Part shown: in pieces, positions 52,020 to 60,726 of the stretch
Layout: every line of letters begins with the position of its first letter
How positions within the stretch are numbered: the first letter of the stretch is position 1
Position numbers and translations under genes: made by a program
The notes under the pieces: generated by a model
Seen by the model: the letters and a program-made list of their open reading frames with translations, nothing else
What the model was told of the DNA's origin: nothing
Databases searched by the model: none
Origin: Gemmatimonas sp. UBA7669
Lineage (GTDB): Bacteria; Gemmatimonadota; Gemmatimonadetes; Gemmatimonadales; Gemmatimonadaceae
Direction: 5' to 3'
Length of the DNA stretch: 62,312 nt
Assembly: GCF_002483225.1 (NCBI RefSeq)
Contig: NZ_DLHL01000018.1
Span: 1-62,312 of the forward strand

Positions 52020-53768
52020 TTGCGGCAATCGCTCGTCAATTCGAAGCCGGTCCGGCGGTCCCAGTCGCCGCAACGTTTCCCCACGTCCGGACTGCGGCGA
52101 TGGTTCGGTCTGCTGGTCCTGCTCGCGCCACTGGCCTGCGGAGGCGGTGGCAGCGACAGCAGCGGCGGCCCCACGCCTCCGCCTCCCCCACCGCCCCCGG
52201 CCCAGGCCGCCGTCGCACGCGTGGTGCTGAATGGCGTGCCCGAGCGCCTCGTCGTGGGCGCCAGCGCCACGCTGCAGGCCGTGGCCACCGATGCCAACGG
52301 CAACGTGCTCACGGGCCGCGCCACCAGTTGGCAGAGCAGCAACGCCGAGGTGCTGTCGGTGTCGTCCACCGGCAACCTGCTGGCCTTTGCCCCGGGCTCG
52401 GCGCAAATCACCGTCACCGTGGAGTCGGTGTCGGCCAGCGCCAGCATTGCCGTTGTGCCGCCGCCGGTCGCGCGCGTACGCATCACTGCGCCCACCCAGG
52501 TGGTCAACGAAGGGCGCACGCTCGCGCTCTCCGCGGTGGCCACCGACAGCAGCGGACGCACACTCACCGACCGCCCCATTGCGTGGAGCTCCAGCGCGCC
52601 GGCGGTGGCCAGTGTGTCCGGTACCGGACTGGTGACGGGCCTCGTGCAGGGCGAGGCGTTCATTGCCGCCAGCAGTGAAGGCCAGCGTGACTCTGTGCGC
52701 ATTACCGTGGGGCCCGCGCTGCCGCCGGCGCTGGAATTCGTGAACGGTCCACCGGGTGGCGTGCTGCCGGGGCGTGTGTTCAGCCTGCGCGTGCGCGCTG
52801 TGGACGGACGTACCGGCACCACGGTGCCGTATGACGGGCCGGTGAGTATTGCCCTCACCCAGGGCGCGGCCGGTACGCTGCTGGGCAGCACCACGGCGCA
52901 GGCAGTGCGCGGCGAGGCGCAGTTTGACAGTCTGGCCATCATGCAGAGCGGCAGTTGGCAATTGCGTGTGGCCGCCAGCGGATTTGAAGCCGCCGTATCG
53001 CAGCCGGTCATCGTGGGCAACAGCGGCAACGGCGCCATCACCATCTCCACCATCACCACCGAACGTCCGGCGTCGGGCAGCGCCTCCACCACCATTTATC
53101 GCTTCACGGCCACGTTGCGCGACGCAGGCGGCGCACTGATCACCACGCCTACCATCGTGCGCGCACAGGTGGCGCGTGGCAATGTGAGTATCGTCTCCGG
53201 TGCGACCTCGCCATCCACGGCCAGTGGTACCGCGGCCATGCAGGTCACGGTAACGGGTACCGGCACGTTCGACCTGCTGCTCACCACACCCGAAGGGCAG
53301 AGTGGTGTGCATGCCATGCCCAATGTCAGCGGCGGGGCCGCGCTGTTCTCACTGCAACGTGCCGTCGCTGATTCGGTGGTGCCGGTTGGCGCCACCATGT
53401 CCACCACCCTGCAGGGTCTGGCGGCGCTCAACGCACCCTCCGACGTGCACACGGCGGTTGTGGAGGTGAACTGGAGCCCGGGCGCATTCACGCTGGTGTC
53501 GGATTCGGTGCTCACGAACACGGGCGTGGTCACCTTCAATCGCAACGTGCTCGCACAAGGCATTGTCCGTCTCACGATCGTCGGTTCAAACGCCATCATT
53601 GCGAGAGGGCCGGCCGTGCCGATGGCCAGTCTGCGCTTCCGCGCGCTCGACGGTGACGGCAATCGCGGCGTGCAACGCTTCCAGGTCATTCTGCTTGAAG
53701 CCCGCGGACCAACAGGCGAACTCCTGCAGGAACGGACCACGACCGAAATGCTGGTGCGCATCCCATGA
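52020..53768 (+). CDS. lipoprotein with two Big_2 domains and a cohesin-like C-terminal domain
   Basis: 582 residues from a TTG at 52020, chosen because GAGGTG lies 7 bases upstream and it gives a proper signal: LLVLLAPLAC with lipidated Cys40. Earlier in-frame starts exist. A Gly/Ser/Pro linker leads to Big_2 domains at about 60-145 and 146-230 (RATSWQSSNAEVLSVSSTGN; IAWSSSAPAVASVSGTGLVTG), then beta-rich domains. The last 130 residues have the cohesin pattern: VPVGATMSTTLQGLAA, VHTAVVEVNWSPGAFTLVSD, GVVTFNRNVLAQGIVRLTIV, VPMASLRFRALDG. It overlaps the next gene (ATGA), and the operon ends in a dockerin-bearing protease, so it is probably the surface anchor. Confidence 0.72.
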   Translation: MRQSLVNSKPVRRSQSPQRFPTSGLRRWFGLLVLLAPLACGGGGSDSSGGPTPPPPPPPPAQAAVARVVLNGVPERLVVGASATLQAVATDANGNVLTGRATSWQSSNAEVLSVSSTGNLLAFAPGSAQITVTVESVSASASIAVVPPPVARVRITAPTQVVNEGRTLALSAVATDSSGRTLTDRPIAWSSSAPAVASVSGTGLVTGLVQGEAFIAASSEGQRDSVRITVGPALPPALEFVNGPPGGVLPGRVFSLRVRAVDGRTGTTVPYDGPVSIALTQGAAGTLLGSTTAQAVRGEAQFDSLAIMQSGSWQLRVAASGFEAAVSQPVIVGNSGNGAITISTITTERPASGSASTTIYRFTATLRDAGGALITTPTIVRAQVARGNVSIVSGATSPSTASGTAAMQVTVTGTGTFDLLLTTPEGQSGVHAMPNVSGGAALFSLQRAVADSVVPVGATMSTTLQGLAALNAPSDVHTAVVEVNWSPGAFTLVSDSVLTNTGVVTFNRNVLAQGIVRLTIVGSNAIIARGPAVPMASLRFRALDGDGNRGVQRFQVILLEARGPTGELLQERTTTEMLVRIP

Positions 53769-54286
53769 CCCACGCACGATCGTTTGCCATTGTCTCAGCC
53801 GCGTTGACCGGTGCGCTCGCGCTCGTTTCAGCCTGCCACGACAGCACACAACCCGGCGCCGCGCCACTGGCTGCGCTGCAGCCTGATGCCTATCGCGCGA
53901 CCTGGCACATCACCTCGCAGGACGGTGGCACCGTGCAGGCCACGCTGCGCGTCCACAGCGGCGCGGCCGCGCCGGCCCTTGGCGCCTATCGGGTGCAACT
54001 CCTTCTGCCACCCGGCGTCGACACCGCGGCGCTCGCACTCGATCAGTCGTCTGCACAGGGCGCAGCGCAGCGTCTGCTGGCCGTGGAAGGTCGCACGCTG
54101 CGTGTGGTAGGGGTGGCGCCCGACGGACTCAGCACCGGCGACCTGTTCACGGTGAAACTGCGCGCGCCCGCGACGCTGTCAGCGCAGGCGCTCGCCACGG
54201 CGCTGCTCGTGCAGGAATGGGTGGATGTGCAGGGCGTCAATCGTCTCGCGCGACTGGAGCCGGCGACGGTGGGAGGCCCGCGATGA
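53765..54286 (+). CDS. small lipoprotein with a cohesin-like fold
   Basis: 173 residues. A signal ends at ALALVSAC, so the mature protein is lipidated. The remaining 145 residues form one beta-rich domain with cohesin-like rhythm: YRATWHITSQDGGTVQATLR, LGAYRVQLLLPPGVDTAALAL, TLRVVGVAPDGLSTGDLFTV and LVQEWVDVQG. The similarity is of pattern, not identity, so the call is tentative. It overlaps both neighbours by four bases (ATGA at each junction), giving equal, coupled translation with the anchor and protease genes. Confidence 0.62.
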   Translation: MTHARSFAIVSAALTGALALVSACHDSTQPGAAPLAALQPDAYRATWHITSQDGGTVQATLRVHSGAAAPALGAYRVQLLLPPGVDTAALALDQSSAQGAAQRLLAVEGRTLRVVGVAPDGLSTGDLFTVKLRAPATLSAQALATALLVQEWVDVQGVNRLARLEPATVGGPR

Positions 54287-57210
54287 AGCCCGCAACACAT
54301 CGGACAGCAACTCGCGCGATGCGCGCCGCCATGTGTGCGGCCGTGCTTGGCGCATCCAGCGGCGTATCACGTAGCGCAGAGGCCCAGGCTTCGGCCGACC
54401 CCACGCCGCCGCCATCGTCCAGCACGCAGCGCGGAACGCTCTACCTGGTGTGGGGCGACCCGGAGCGCGACGGGGTGCCGCGCTACCGCGCCATCATCCA
54501 GGGCGGCGCCGGTGAGGTCACGCAGTACATGGTGGACAACCGCGATCTCGACTTCGTGGCCCGTGTGCAGCAACTCGATCGGCAACTGGTCGATGTCACC
54601 GTCAGCGCAGCACGGCCGGCGTTCGGTGCCGGCAGCGCACTCACACTGCCGCGGCTCACGGAAATCTCACCGGTGCCCGGCGCCGTTTCGCGTGCACGCA
54701 ACACGCTGCCACCAGCCTGGGTCGTACAGCGCCGGCCCTATGCCGTGGTGCTCTGCAAGTTTGCCGACATTCCCGCCGAACCCCTGCCACCGGCCGCTTA
54801 CGAGCGCATGTACGGCCGTGCCAGTGGTGGCGCCGATGCGTACTACCGCGAAGTGTCGCGCGAACGTCTCAATCTCGAAGGCACCACCGTGGTGGGCTGG
54901 CTCACACTGCCGCGCCCACGCAGCGGCTATACCCTGGCCGACGGTGAAGCCAACCTTGGCCTCATGAGCAGTGAGTGTCTCGCTGCCGCCGACGCACAAC
55001 TGGATTACAGCACCTTCGGCGGCGTGGGCATGCATTTCAATTCGGCCATCGGCTGTTGCAGCTGGGGCGGCAGCACGGGCATCGCGCTCGATGGCCCGTC
55101 ACGTGTCATCCCGGCCATGTGGAACATGGACTGGGCGCGCTCTGGTACCGTGTGGCACGAACTCGGTCATTCGTTCGGCCTGCCGCACAGCAGCGGCCCG
55201 TACGGCGCGGTGTACGATGCGCGCTGGGATGTCATGAGTTCATCCAGCACCGGCAGCTTTCTCAATGCCGACTTTGGACGCGCCGGCGCGCACTTCCTCG
55301 CCTACCACAAGGACCGGCTTGGCCTCATCCCCGACTCGGCGAAAGTCGAAGTCATGAGTGGCAGTTGGTCGGGGCTGCTCGAGGCACACAGCGTGCCACT
55401 GGCCACGGCTCAGGGCAAGCAGCTCGTCACCGTGCCACTCACGCATTTCCGTAGCGGCGCGCAGTTGCTCATTGAAGCGCGCAGCCGTGCAGGGCTCGAT
55501 CGCAGCATTCCCGGCGAGGGTGTGGTCATATCCACCGTCGATAATGGCCGCGCCGAGCAGGCGCAGGTGGTGGATGTGGACGGGAACGGTGATGTGAACG
55601 ACGCCGGTTCCGTGTTCACGTTGGGGGAGAGCTACGAACATCCCGGCAGCCAGATTCGTATGCGCGTGGACTCGCTGCATGAACACGGCTGGTATGTGAC
55701 GGTCACACGCAACGCCGGCATTGGGGTGGCGCGCTTTCTTCGCGCTGGCGGCACACGTGAAGTAGAAGCGGGTGGCCTGGCCTGGGTGCGCGACTCGGCG
55801 CAGGTCACGGCTGCTGACAGTTGGGCGGCGTATCCGCTCACCCTTCCCGCGTGGCTCAGGCTCGAGCGTTCATCGGGCAGTGGCAACGGTTGGCTGGTGT
55901 ATGCCATCAATCCGGCACAGTTGCCGGGCGCACGCAACGTGTTCACCCTGCAGCTGTCGGCGCCCACGGGGCAGACACGCTCCACGTTTCGCGTGGAAGT
56001 GGGACGTGTGGAGCGCAGCACGCCCGCACCCGCCGTACAGCTGTCCCGCATCTCGCGCAACATCAGCGCACGGCTGGGCGATGCCTTCATCGGTTTTGAC
56101 ACCGTGCGGGTCACACTGAGCGCGGCGCTTGGCAGCAGCACCTGGACGGCGCGGCCTTCGTCACGTCAGTACTTGTTCAACGAGAACCGCACCGCGCGTG
56201 ATACGCTGAGCACACGCACCGGCTCCAGCACACTCGCCTTCTGGTTCCAGGCCAGTGGCTTGAGCGACGGCACGTACATCGACACACTGCGCATCGATGT
56301 GGCCGGCGCCACGCCCAGCACCTATCTGGTGGTGGACACGGTCACGCTGGTGAGTGGCAGTGGACCGGGTGTGGAGTTCGGGCCGCGTCGTCCGGCACTC
56401 ACGCTGCCCGTGGGCGCCATTCCGCAACTGGACAGTGTGCAGGTGCGGCTGAGTGGACTGCAGGCGGAGTGGACGGCGTTCAACCGACGCGCCGATGGCC
56501 GCGTGCTGCGCAGTAACGGCGCCAGCAACGATTGGATTCTCTGGCAACGTTCACCCACGGCGGTCGGCCGCTCCATCGACACCATCTTCGTCAACATTCC
56601 CGGCCTCGCGCAGCAGCGCATTGTGGACACGCTGTTCGGCGAGAACGTCCCCCTCAGGCTCACGGCTTCGCGGCGCGGCATGCGTGGGCAGGTCACGCTG
56701 GGCAGTCTGCCGCGTGTGGACAGCGTGCGTGTGGGTGTGTTGAGCACGGTGGGCGTGAACACGAACTGGACCGCGTCGGCGCCGGCGCGCATCAGATTGC
56801 ATCAGCGCGATGCGTTCACCACCATTGCCACCGGACGCACGGGAGACTTCCTGCGCTGGTCGCGCAATCAGCGGCTGATGGAGCCGGGGCGCTACGTCGA
56901 TACGCTGAGCATTACGGTGCCGGGGGCCATCGGGTCACCGTTCCTGGTCATCGATACGACCGACGTGATGGCACCAGCGGCTGTGGTGGGCGATGTGGAT
57001 GGCGACGGGAGCATTACGTCAGCCGACGCAACGGCCATTCTGCGCTGGCTGCTGCAACTGCCGGTCGGGCCGCGCGTTGATGCCAGGACACGCGGTGACG
57101 TGAATTGCGATGGCGAGGTGACGGCGGCGGATGCGATGCTGATTCTTCAGCATGATGCGGGGAGGAGGGAGGGGAAGGGGTGTTTGGGGAGGCCGGTGGT
57201 GGTGCCTTGA
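54283..57210 (+). CDS. secreted zinc metalloprotease with C-terminal dockerin module
   Basis: 975 residues from ATG 54283 (ATGA overlap). A signal peptide ends near SRSAEAQA. The metzincin zinc site HELGHSFGLPH (His292, His296, His302) is followed by a Met-turn, WDVMSSSS, so it is an M6-like or related metalloprotease. The region before it (PYAVVLCKFADIPAEPLPP, GGADAYYREVSRERLNLEG) is the type seen in immune-inhibitor-A-like enzymes. Beta-rich domains of about 110 residues follow in series. The C-terminus (from about 56985) has two Ca-binding F-hand repeats of dockerin type I: GDVDGDGSITSADATAILRW and GDVNCDGEVTAADAMLILQ. It would dock to a cohesin partner, for which the two preceding genes are candidates. 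Confidence 0.85.
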   Translation: MKPATHRTATRAMRAAMCAAVLGASSGVSRSAEAQASADPTPPPSSSTQRGTLYLVWGDPERDGVPRYRAIIQGGAGEVTQYMVDNRDLDFVARVQQLDRQLVDVTVSAARPAFGAGSALTLPRLTEISPVPGAVSRARNTLPPAWVVQRRPYAVVLCKFADIPAEPLPPAAYERMYGRASGGADAYYREVSRERLNLEGTTVVGWLTLPRPRSGYTLADGEANLGLMSSECLAAADAQLDYSTFGGVGMHFNSAIGCCSWGGSTGIALDGPSRVIPAMWNMDWARSGTVWHELGHSFGLPHSSGPYGAVYDARWDVMSSSSTGSFLNADFGRAGAHFLAYHKDRLGLIPDSAKVEVMSGSWSGLLEAHSVPLATAQGKQLVTVPLTHFRSGAQLLIEARSRAGLDRSIPGEGVVISTVDNGRAEQAQVVDVDGNGDVNDAGSVFTLGESYEHPGSQIRMRVDSLHEHGWYVTVTRNAGIGVARFLRAGGTREVEAGGLAWVRDSAQVTAADSWAAYPLTLPAWLRLERSSGSGNGWLVYAINPAQLPGARNVFTLQLSAPTGQTRSTFRVEVGRVERSTPAPAVQLSRISRNISARLGDAFIGFDTVRVTLSAALGSSTWTARPSSRQYLFNENRTARDTLSTRTGSSTLAFWFQASGLSDGTYIDTLRIDVAGATPSTYLVVDTVTLVSGSGPGVEFGPRRPALTLPVGAIPQLDSVQVRLSGLQAEWTAFNRRADGRVLRSNGASNDWILWQRSPTAVGRSIDTIFVNIPGLAQQRIVDTLFGENVPLRLTASRRGMRGQVTLGSLPRVDSVRVGVLSTVGVNTNWTASAPARIRLHQRDAFTTIATGRTGDFLRWSRNQRLMEPGRYVDTLSITVPGAIGSPFLVIDTTDVMAPAAVVGDVDGDGSITSADATAILRWLLQLPVGPRVDARTRGDVNCDGEVTAADAMLILQHDAGRREGKGCLGRPVVVP

Positions 57211-57218
57211 AGGGGGAC

Positions 57219-57432
57219 GGGATCCCACTCGGCCATCCACTGCTCTGGGCTATGGGCCGTGGGCTTTGGGTGTGAGTGGATTGGCGTCCACATCGCGTAA
57301 TCCACGGCCATCACGCCGTGGGATCCCAGCCGCCCCCGCGATTCCGGTTCGCGATGCCTCGGATAACGCGATCCCGCCCCTGCACCACTCAAACCCACAG
57401 CCCAGAGCCCAACGCCCACGGCAGCGGATGGC
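57219..57432. repeat. family C multibranched inverted repeat, copy 3
   Basis: It starts 8 bases after the protease stop. GGATCCCACTCGGCCATCC opens it. The outer stem GGGCCGTGGGCTTTGGGTG, continuing GAGTGG, pairs with CCACTCAAACCCACAGCCC and beyond. An inner stem CGCGTAATCC/GGATAACGCG encloses the hairpin CACGGCCATCACGCCGTG and a second self-complementary segment. ACCGCAGT follows at 57448-57455. Confidence 0.9.
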
Positions 57433-57459
57433 GAAACCAGAACCTCGACCGCAGTTAAC

Positions 57460-57493
57460 GAAAAAGCGCCCGGCGATCGATCGCCGGGCGCTT
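57460..57493 (-). terminator. intrinsic terminator, perfect 30-bp palindrome
   Basis: A perfect palindrome at 57464-57493 (AAGCGCCCGGCGATC and its complement) is flanked on the left by AAAA. On the minus strand that gives a 15-bp stem running into a T tract, 19 bases after the PEP-CTERM stop. It also faces the protease gene and may serve both. Confidence 0.88.
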
Positions 57494-57512
57494 CGTCCAT
57501 CAACACAAACGT

Positions 57513-58175
57513 TCAGCCCCGCCGCTTCCGCGCCACGCCAACCAACCCCATCATCCCCGCGCCCAGCAACGCCAGCGAACCCGGCTCCGGCACCGCCACG
57601 GCAATGTCGTCGATCTCGAACGCCCGGCCGTTCGACGTCAGGCGAAGCGCGCGGAAGTTGCCGGCGTTTGTGAAGTCGAGGAACAGGCGACGATTCGTGT
57701 CCGAGATCGTCTGGTTGCCGTTCGCGTTCGTCGCCACGTCCTCGCCAGTCAGGAAACCCGCGTTGGCGCCGCCGGTGAAGTTGATCACGTTCAGATTCTG
57801 GTCCAGCACTTCGAGCTTGTTGTACGTGTCGATCGAGCCCCAGTAGAAGCTCAGCGAGGTGATCGACTGCGTGGCCAGGAAGCCCTGGAAGTCGATGATG
57901 GCCGAACCATTGGCATCACCGTTCACGTTGGGCACGGCAAAGAAGCCGCTGTTCACACCGGCCGGCGCCGCGGCGCCCGAGACCGAACCGGGCAGGATGG
58001 AGTAGTCGCCGCTGAACGACACGCCGTTGTACGGGCCGCCGTTGAAGTTCACCAGCAGCTGCTGGGGCGCAAAACCCTGGTCGGGTGCGCCCGAGGTGGA
58101 GGAGAACGTCACCTGCGCCGAGGCCGTCGTGGCCGTGGCGAGGAAAAGCAGGGCACCCGTGAATGCTGCGCGCAT
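57513..58175 (-). CDS. PEP-CTERM exported protein
   Basis: 220 residues from ATG 58175, supported by AAGGACAGACA upstream. The signal peptide is ALLFLATATTASAQ. The mature part is a beta-rich domain with GFAPQQLLVNFNGGPYNGVS and SITSLSFYWGSIDTYNKLEV, common among PEP-CTERM proteins of unknown function. The C-terminus VPEPGSLALLGAGMMGLVGV then RKRRG is a textbook PEP-CTERM sorting signal, so an exosortase should cut and anchor it in the outer surface/EPS system. No exosortase is in the window. A sigma-54-like site lies 66 bp upstream. Confidence 0.9.
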   Translation of the reverse strand: MRAAFTGALLFLATATTASAQVTFSSTSGAPDQGFAPQQLLVNFNGGPYNGVSFSGDYSILPGSVSGAAAPAGVNSGFFAVPNVNGDANGSAIIDFQGFLATQSITSLSFYWGSIDTYNKLEVLDQNLNVINFTGGANAGFLTGEDVATNANGNQTISDTNRRLFLDFTNAGNFRALRLTSNGRAFEIDDIAVAVPEPGSLALLGAGMMGLVGVARKRRG

Positions 58176-58240
58176 TGTCTGTCCTTGGGGATGGTGATGC
58201 CGGCCGGTCGGCCGATTGAGCGGGATCACGTCCCCAAAGA

Positions 58241-58254
58241 GCAAGGCGCATGCC
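58241..58254 (-). promoter_or_regulatory. sigma-54-like promoter
   Basis: On the minus strand, CCGGCATGCGCCTTGCTC has the invariant GG and GC separated by ten bases (GG at -24, GC at -12), close to TGGCAC-N5-TTGC. It points at the PEP-CTERM gene, 66 bases before its start. In other bacteria PEP-CTERM genes are often under sigma-54 and the PrsK/PrsR pair. The other PEP-CTERM gene at 60727 shows no such site. Confidence 0.4.
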
Positions 58255-58427
58255 GGGCGGGGCCATTGGGTGGAAATCGGTCAAAATGCCCAAAAAACCG
58301 GGTTCTGCCATACAAAACGCCCATTCCTGTGACGGACCGGGGGTACGAAACCGGACTGGTCCATGAGGAACGGGGGCGACAGGCGTGGGAGGGGTGCAAC
58401 AGGTCAGAGTTGGGCTGCATGTGGGTC

Positions 58428-58640
58428 GGATCCCACTCGGCCATCCCCTGCCGTGGGCTGTGCGCCGTGTGCTCTGGGTGTGAGTGGATTCGCGTCGGCA
58501 TCACGTAATCCACGGCCATCGCGCCGTGGGATCCCATTCGCTCAACGCGAACTCGCTTGGGATCCCTCGGATTACGCGATCTCACCCCCACACCACTCAA
58601 ACCCACAGTCCACAGCTCACAGCCCAAAACAGTGGATGGC
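58428..58640. repeat. family C multibranched inverted repeat, copy 4
   Basis: It ends 29 bp before the amidohydrolase stop. It opens GGATCCCACTCGGCCATCCC, and its outer stem pairs CCGTGGGCTGTGCGCC and GGGTGTGAGTGG with CCACTCAAACCC and CAGCTCACAGCCC. Inner stem CGTAATCC/GGATTACG encloses two hairpins: ACGGCCATCGCGCCGT, and GGGATCCCA pairing with TGGGATCCC over a TTCGC/GCGAA inner pair. This copy shows the branched layout most clearly. Confidence 0.92.
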
Positions 58641-58669
58641 GTCCATCAGAACAGAACGGCTTCAGCCCC

Positions 58670-60421
58670 TCACCGCCCCCCCGCCGAGTACACCACTTTC
58701 CCACCAACCCACGTCGCTTCCACCCTCGTCTCCAACACCATCTCCACCGGCACCCGCATGATGTCCTGCGACAGCACGACAAAATCCGCGTACTTGCCCG
58801 GCGTGATCGACCCCATGTCCTTCTCCTGAAATCCCGCGTACGCCGGCCAGAGTGTCATGCTGCGCAGCGCGTCTTCCCGGCTCATGCGCTGCTCCGCATA
58901 CCAGCCGCCCTCGGGCCAATTGCGCGCGTCCTGCCGCGCGATACTCGCGTGGAAGGAGATGAGCGGATTCACTTCTTCCACCGGAAAGTCCGAGCCGTTG
59001 GGAATCACCACGCCGCTCTTGAGCAGGGACTGCCACGCGTATGCGCCAAGCAAGCGCGTATTGCCCAGACGCTTGCCAATCCAGTACATGTCGCTGGTCT
59101 GATGACTGGCCTGCATGCTGGGAATCACACCCAGCTGCGCGAACCGCGGGATGTCATCCTGATGCAGGATCTGCGCATGCTCCACACGGAAGCGATGATC
59201 GGCGCGCGGCACGCTGGCCAGCGCCTTCTCGTACGCGTCGAGCACCACGCGGTTGCCACGATCGCCAATGGCGTGCGTGTTGATCTGGAAACCGGCCTTG
59301 AGTCCTGCTTCGGCCACTTCGCGAATGTGCGTGGCCGGTGAGAGCAGCAGTCCCGTGTTGTTCGGGTCATCGCTGTAGGGCTCGAGCAGCGCCGCGCCGC
59401 GCGAACCCATCGCGCCATCCGCATACAGCTTGACCGCGCGCACCCATACGCGGCCGTCGTGCAACGCCGAGCGCGGTCCCATGGCGAAGTAGTGTCGTAG
59501 CGCCGCCGAGTCGTCGCTGATCATGATGTACAGACGCAGATCGAGCTCGTTCTTCTGCGCCATGTCTTCGTAGAGTTCGATCATCTTGCGGGACGCGCCC
59601 GCGTCATGCATGCCCGTCAGACCCCAGCGGTGCATGAGACGGGTGGCGTCCTTGTGCATGCTGCGCCATTCGTCGAGCGTGGGCTCGGGCACCTTACCGC
59701 TCACCAGATTCTCGGCGCGATCAATGAGCACGCCCGTGGGCTGGCCCTTGGCATCACGCATGATCTTGCCGCCGCTCGGGTCCTTTGCCGCGGCAGTCAG
59801 CCCTGCCACGCGCATGGCGGTGGCGTTGGCGAGCTGCGCGTGACCGTCAATGCGTTCGAGCAGCACCGGGTGATCGGGCGTGGCCGCCGACAGCGCCTCG
59901 TGCGTGGGGAAGTTGGTATTGCCCCAGGCGTTCTGATCCCAGCCGCGACCAATAATCCACGAGCCCTTGGGTGTGCTCTTGGCACGCTCCACCACTCGGG
60001 CAATGACCTCGTCGTAGCTCTTCGTGCCCACGAGGTCCACACTGCGCAGCTTCTTGGCGAGGTTGTTGAAGTGCGCGTGCGCGTCCACCATGCCGGGAAT
60101 GACGGTGCGGCCCTCAACATCCACCACTTGCGTGGACGGACCGCGCAGCATGGCCGCCTCACGTTGCGAGCCGGTGAACACGATGCGGCCGCCGCGCACG
60201 GCAAAGGCCTCCACCAGGGGCCGGGTGTCATCGGCCGTATAGATGCGGCCGTTGGTGACGATGAGGTCGGCGGGGGCTGCAGCCTGCGCACCTGCGGGTT
60301 GGGCGCCGGCGGCACGAACGCCGCCGATTGCGAGCGGAAGCGCCAAACTGGCAAAGGCCGCGGCGCGACTGGCCGAGCGACTGGCCACCAGGCGAGGGGA
60401 GGACGGCAGAAGGCGGAGCAT
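58670..60421 (-). CDS. exported YtcJ-like amidohydrolase
   Basis: 583 residues from ATG 60421, the codon that begins the signal peptide (AAAFASLALPLAIGGVRAAG); longer in-frame starts lack one. Amidohydrolase-3 family: DLIVTNGRIYTADDTRPLVEAF, the metal HxH in VIPGMVDAHAHFNNL, KGSWIIGRGWDQNAW, and later GFQINTHAIGDRGNRVVLD, FRVEHAQILHQDDIPRFAQL, SDFPVEEVNPL, ending LGSITPGKYADFVVL-like GSITPGKYADFVVLSQDIM. It acts outside the cytosol on an unknown amide or cyclic substrate. No partners are adjacent. Confidence 0.88.
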   Translation of the reverse strand: MLRLLPSSPRLVASRSASRAAAFASLALPLAIGGVRAAGAQPAGAQAAAPADLIVTNGRIYTADDTRPLVEAFAVRGGRIVFTGSQREAAMLRGPSTQVVDVEGRTVIPGMVDAHAHFNNLAKKLRSVDLVGTKSYDEVIARVVERAKSTPKGSWIIGRGWDQNAWGNTNFPTHEALSAATPDHPVLLERIDGHAQLANATAMRVAGLTAAAKDPSGGKIMRDAKGQPTGVLIDRAENLVSGKVPEPTLDEWRSMHKDATRLMHRWGLTGMHDAGASRKMIELYEDMAQKNELDLRLYIMISDDSAALRHYFAMGPRSALHDGRVWVRAVKLYADGAMGSRGAALLEPYSDDPNNTGLLLSPATHIREVAEAGLKAGFQINTHAIGDRGNRVVLDAYEKALASVPRADHRFRVEHAQILHQDDIPRFAQLGVIPSMQASHQTSDMYWIGKRLGNTRLLGAYAWQSLLKSGVVIPNGSDFPVEEVNPLISFHASIARQDARNWPEGGWYAEQRMSREDALRSMTLWPAYAGFQEKDMGSITPGKYADFVVLSQDIMRVPVEMVLETRVEATWVGGKVVYSAGGR

Positions 60422-60726
60422 GAGGGGCCGGGATATGGAATGACGAGGGGGCAGCGCTGGCAAAATGGGGCGGCGCCGAGTTTGCGACAACGTCGGGTGT
60501 TGGCATGCATCCTGCTCGTGTTGCAGGGGTGAGGCAGATTTCATCGGAATCTGCATCACATATGGCTGAGTTCGGCATGTGGGATCCATACGCCAAACTC
60601 CCGGTTGCTCGCTAAGTGTTGTAAATTCAATGGGTTGGGCTTGAATCTTACGGATGGGCCCGGTTGGCATGAATCATGAGATAAGGGGCAGGCAGCACCT
60701 TCACCCTCTCATTGAGCTCCGATCCC
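60422..60726. other. divergent promoter region, no gene
   Basis: 305 bp between the amidohydrolase and the second PEP-CTERM gene. A perfect GCAGATT-N7-AATCTGC inverted repeat is at 60534-60554. On the minus strand TTGTCG and CATTTT lie 17 bases apart about 45 bp before the amidohydrolase start, a weak promoter candidate. An AT-richer stretch (TTGTAAATTCAATGGG, near 60618) could serve the plus-strand gene. The repeat families are absent here. Confidence 0.4.

Noticed and set aside
52020..57210. true cellulosome locus
   Set aside because: No glycoside hydrolases, carbohydrate-binding modules or multi-cohesin scaffoldin are present; the dockerin is on a protease.
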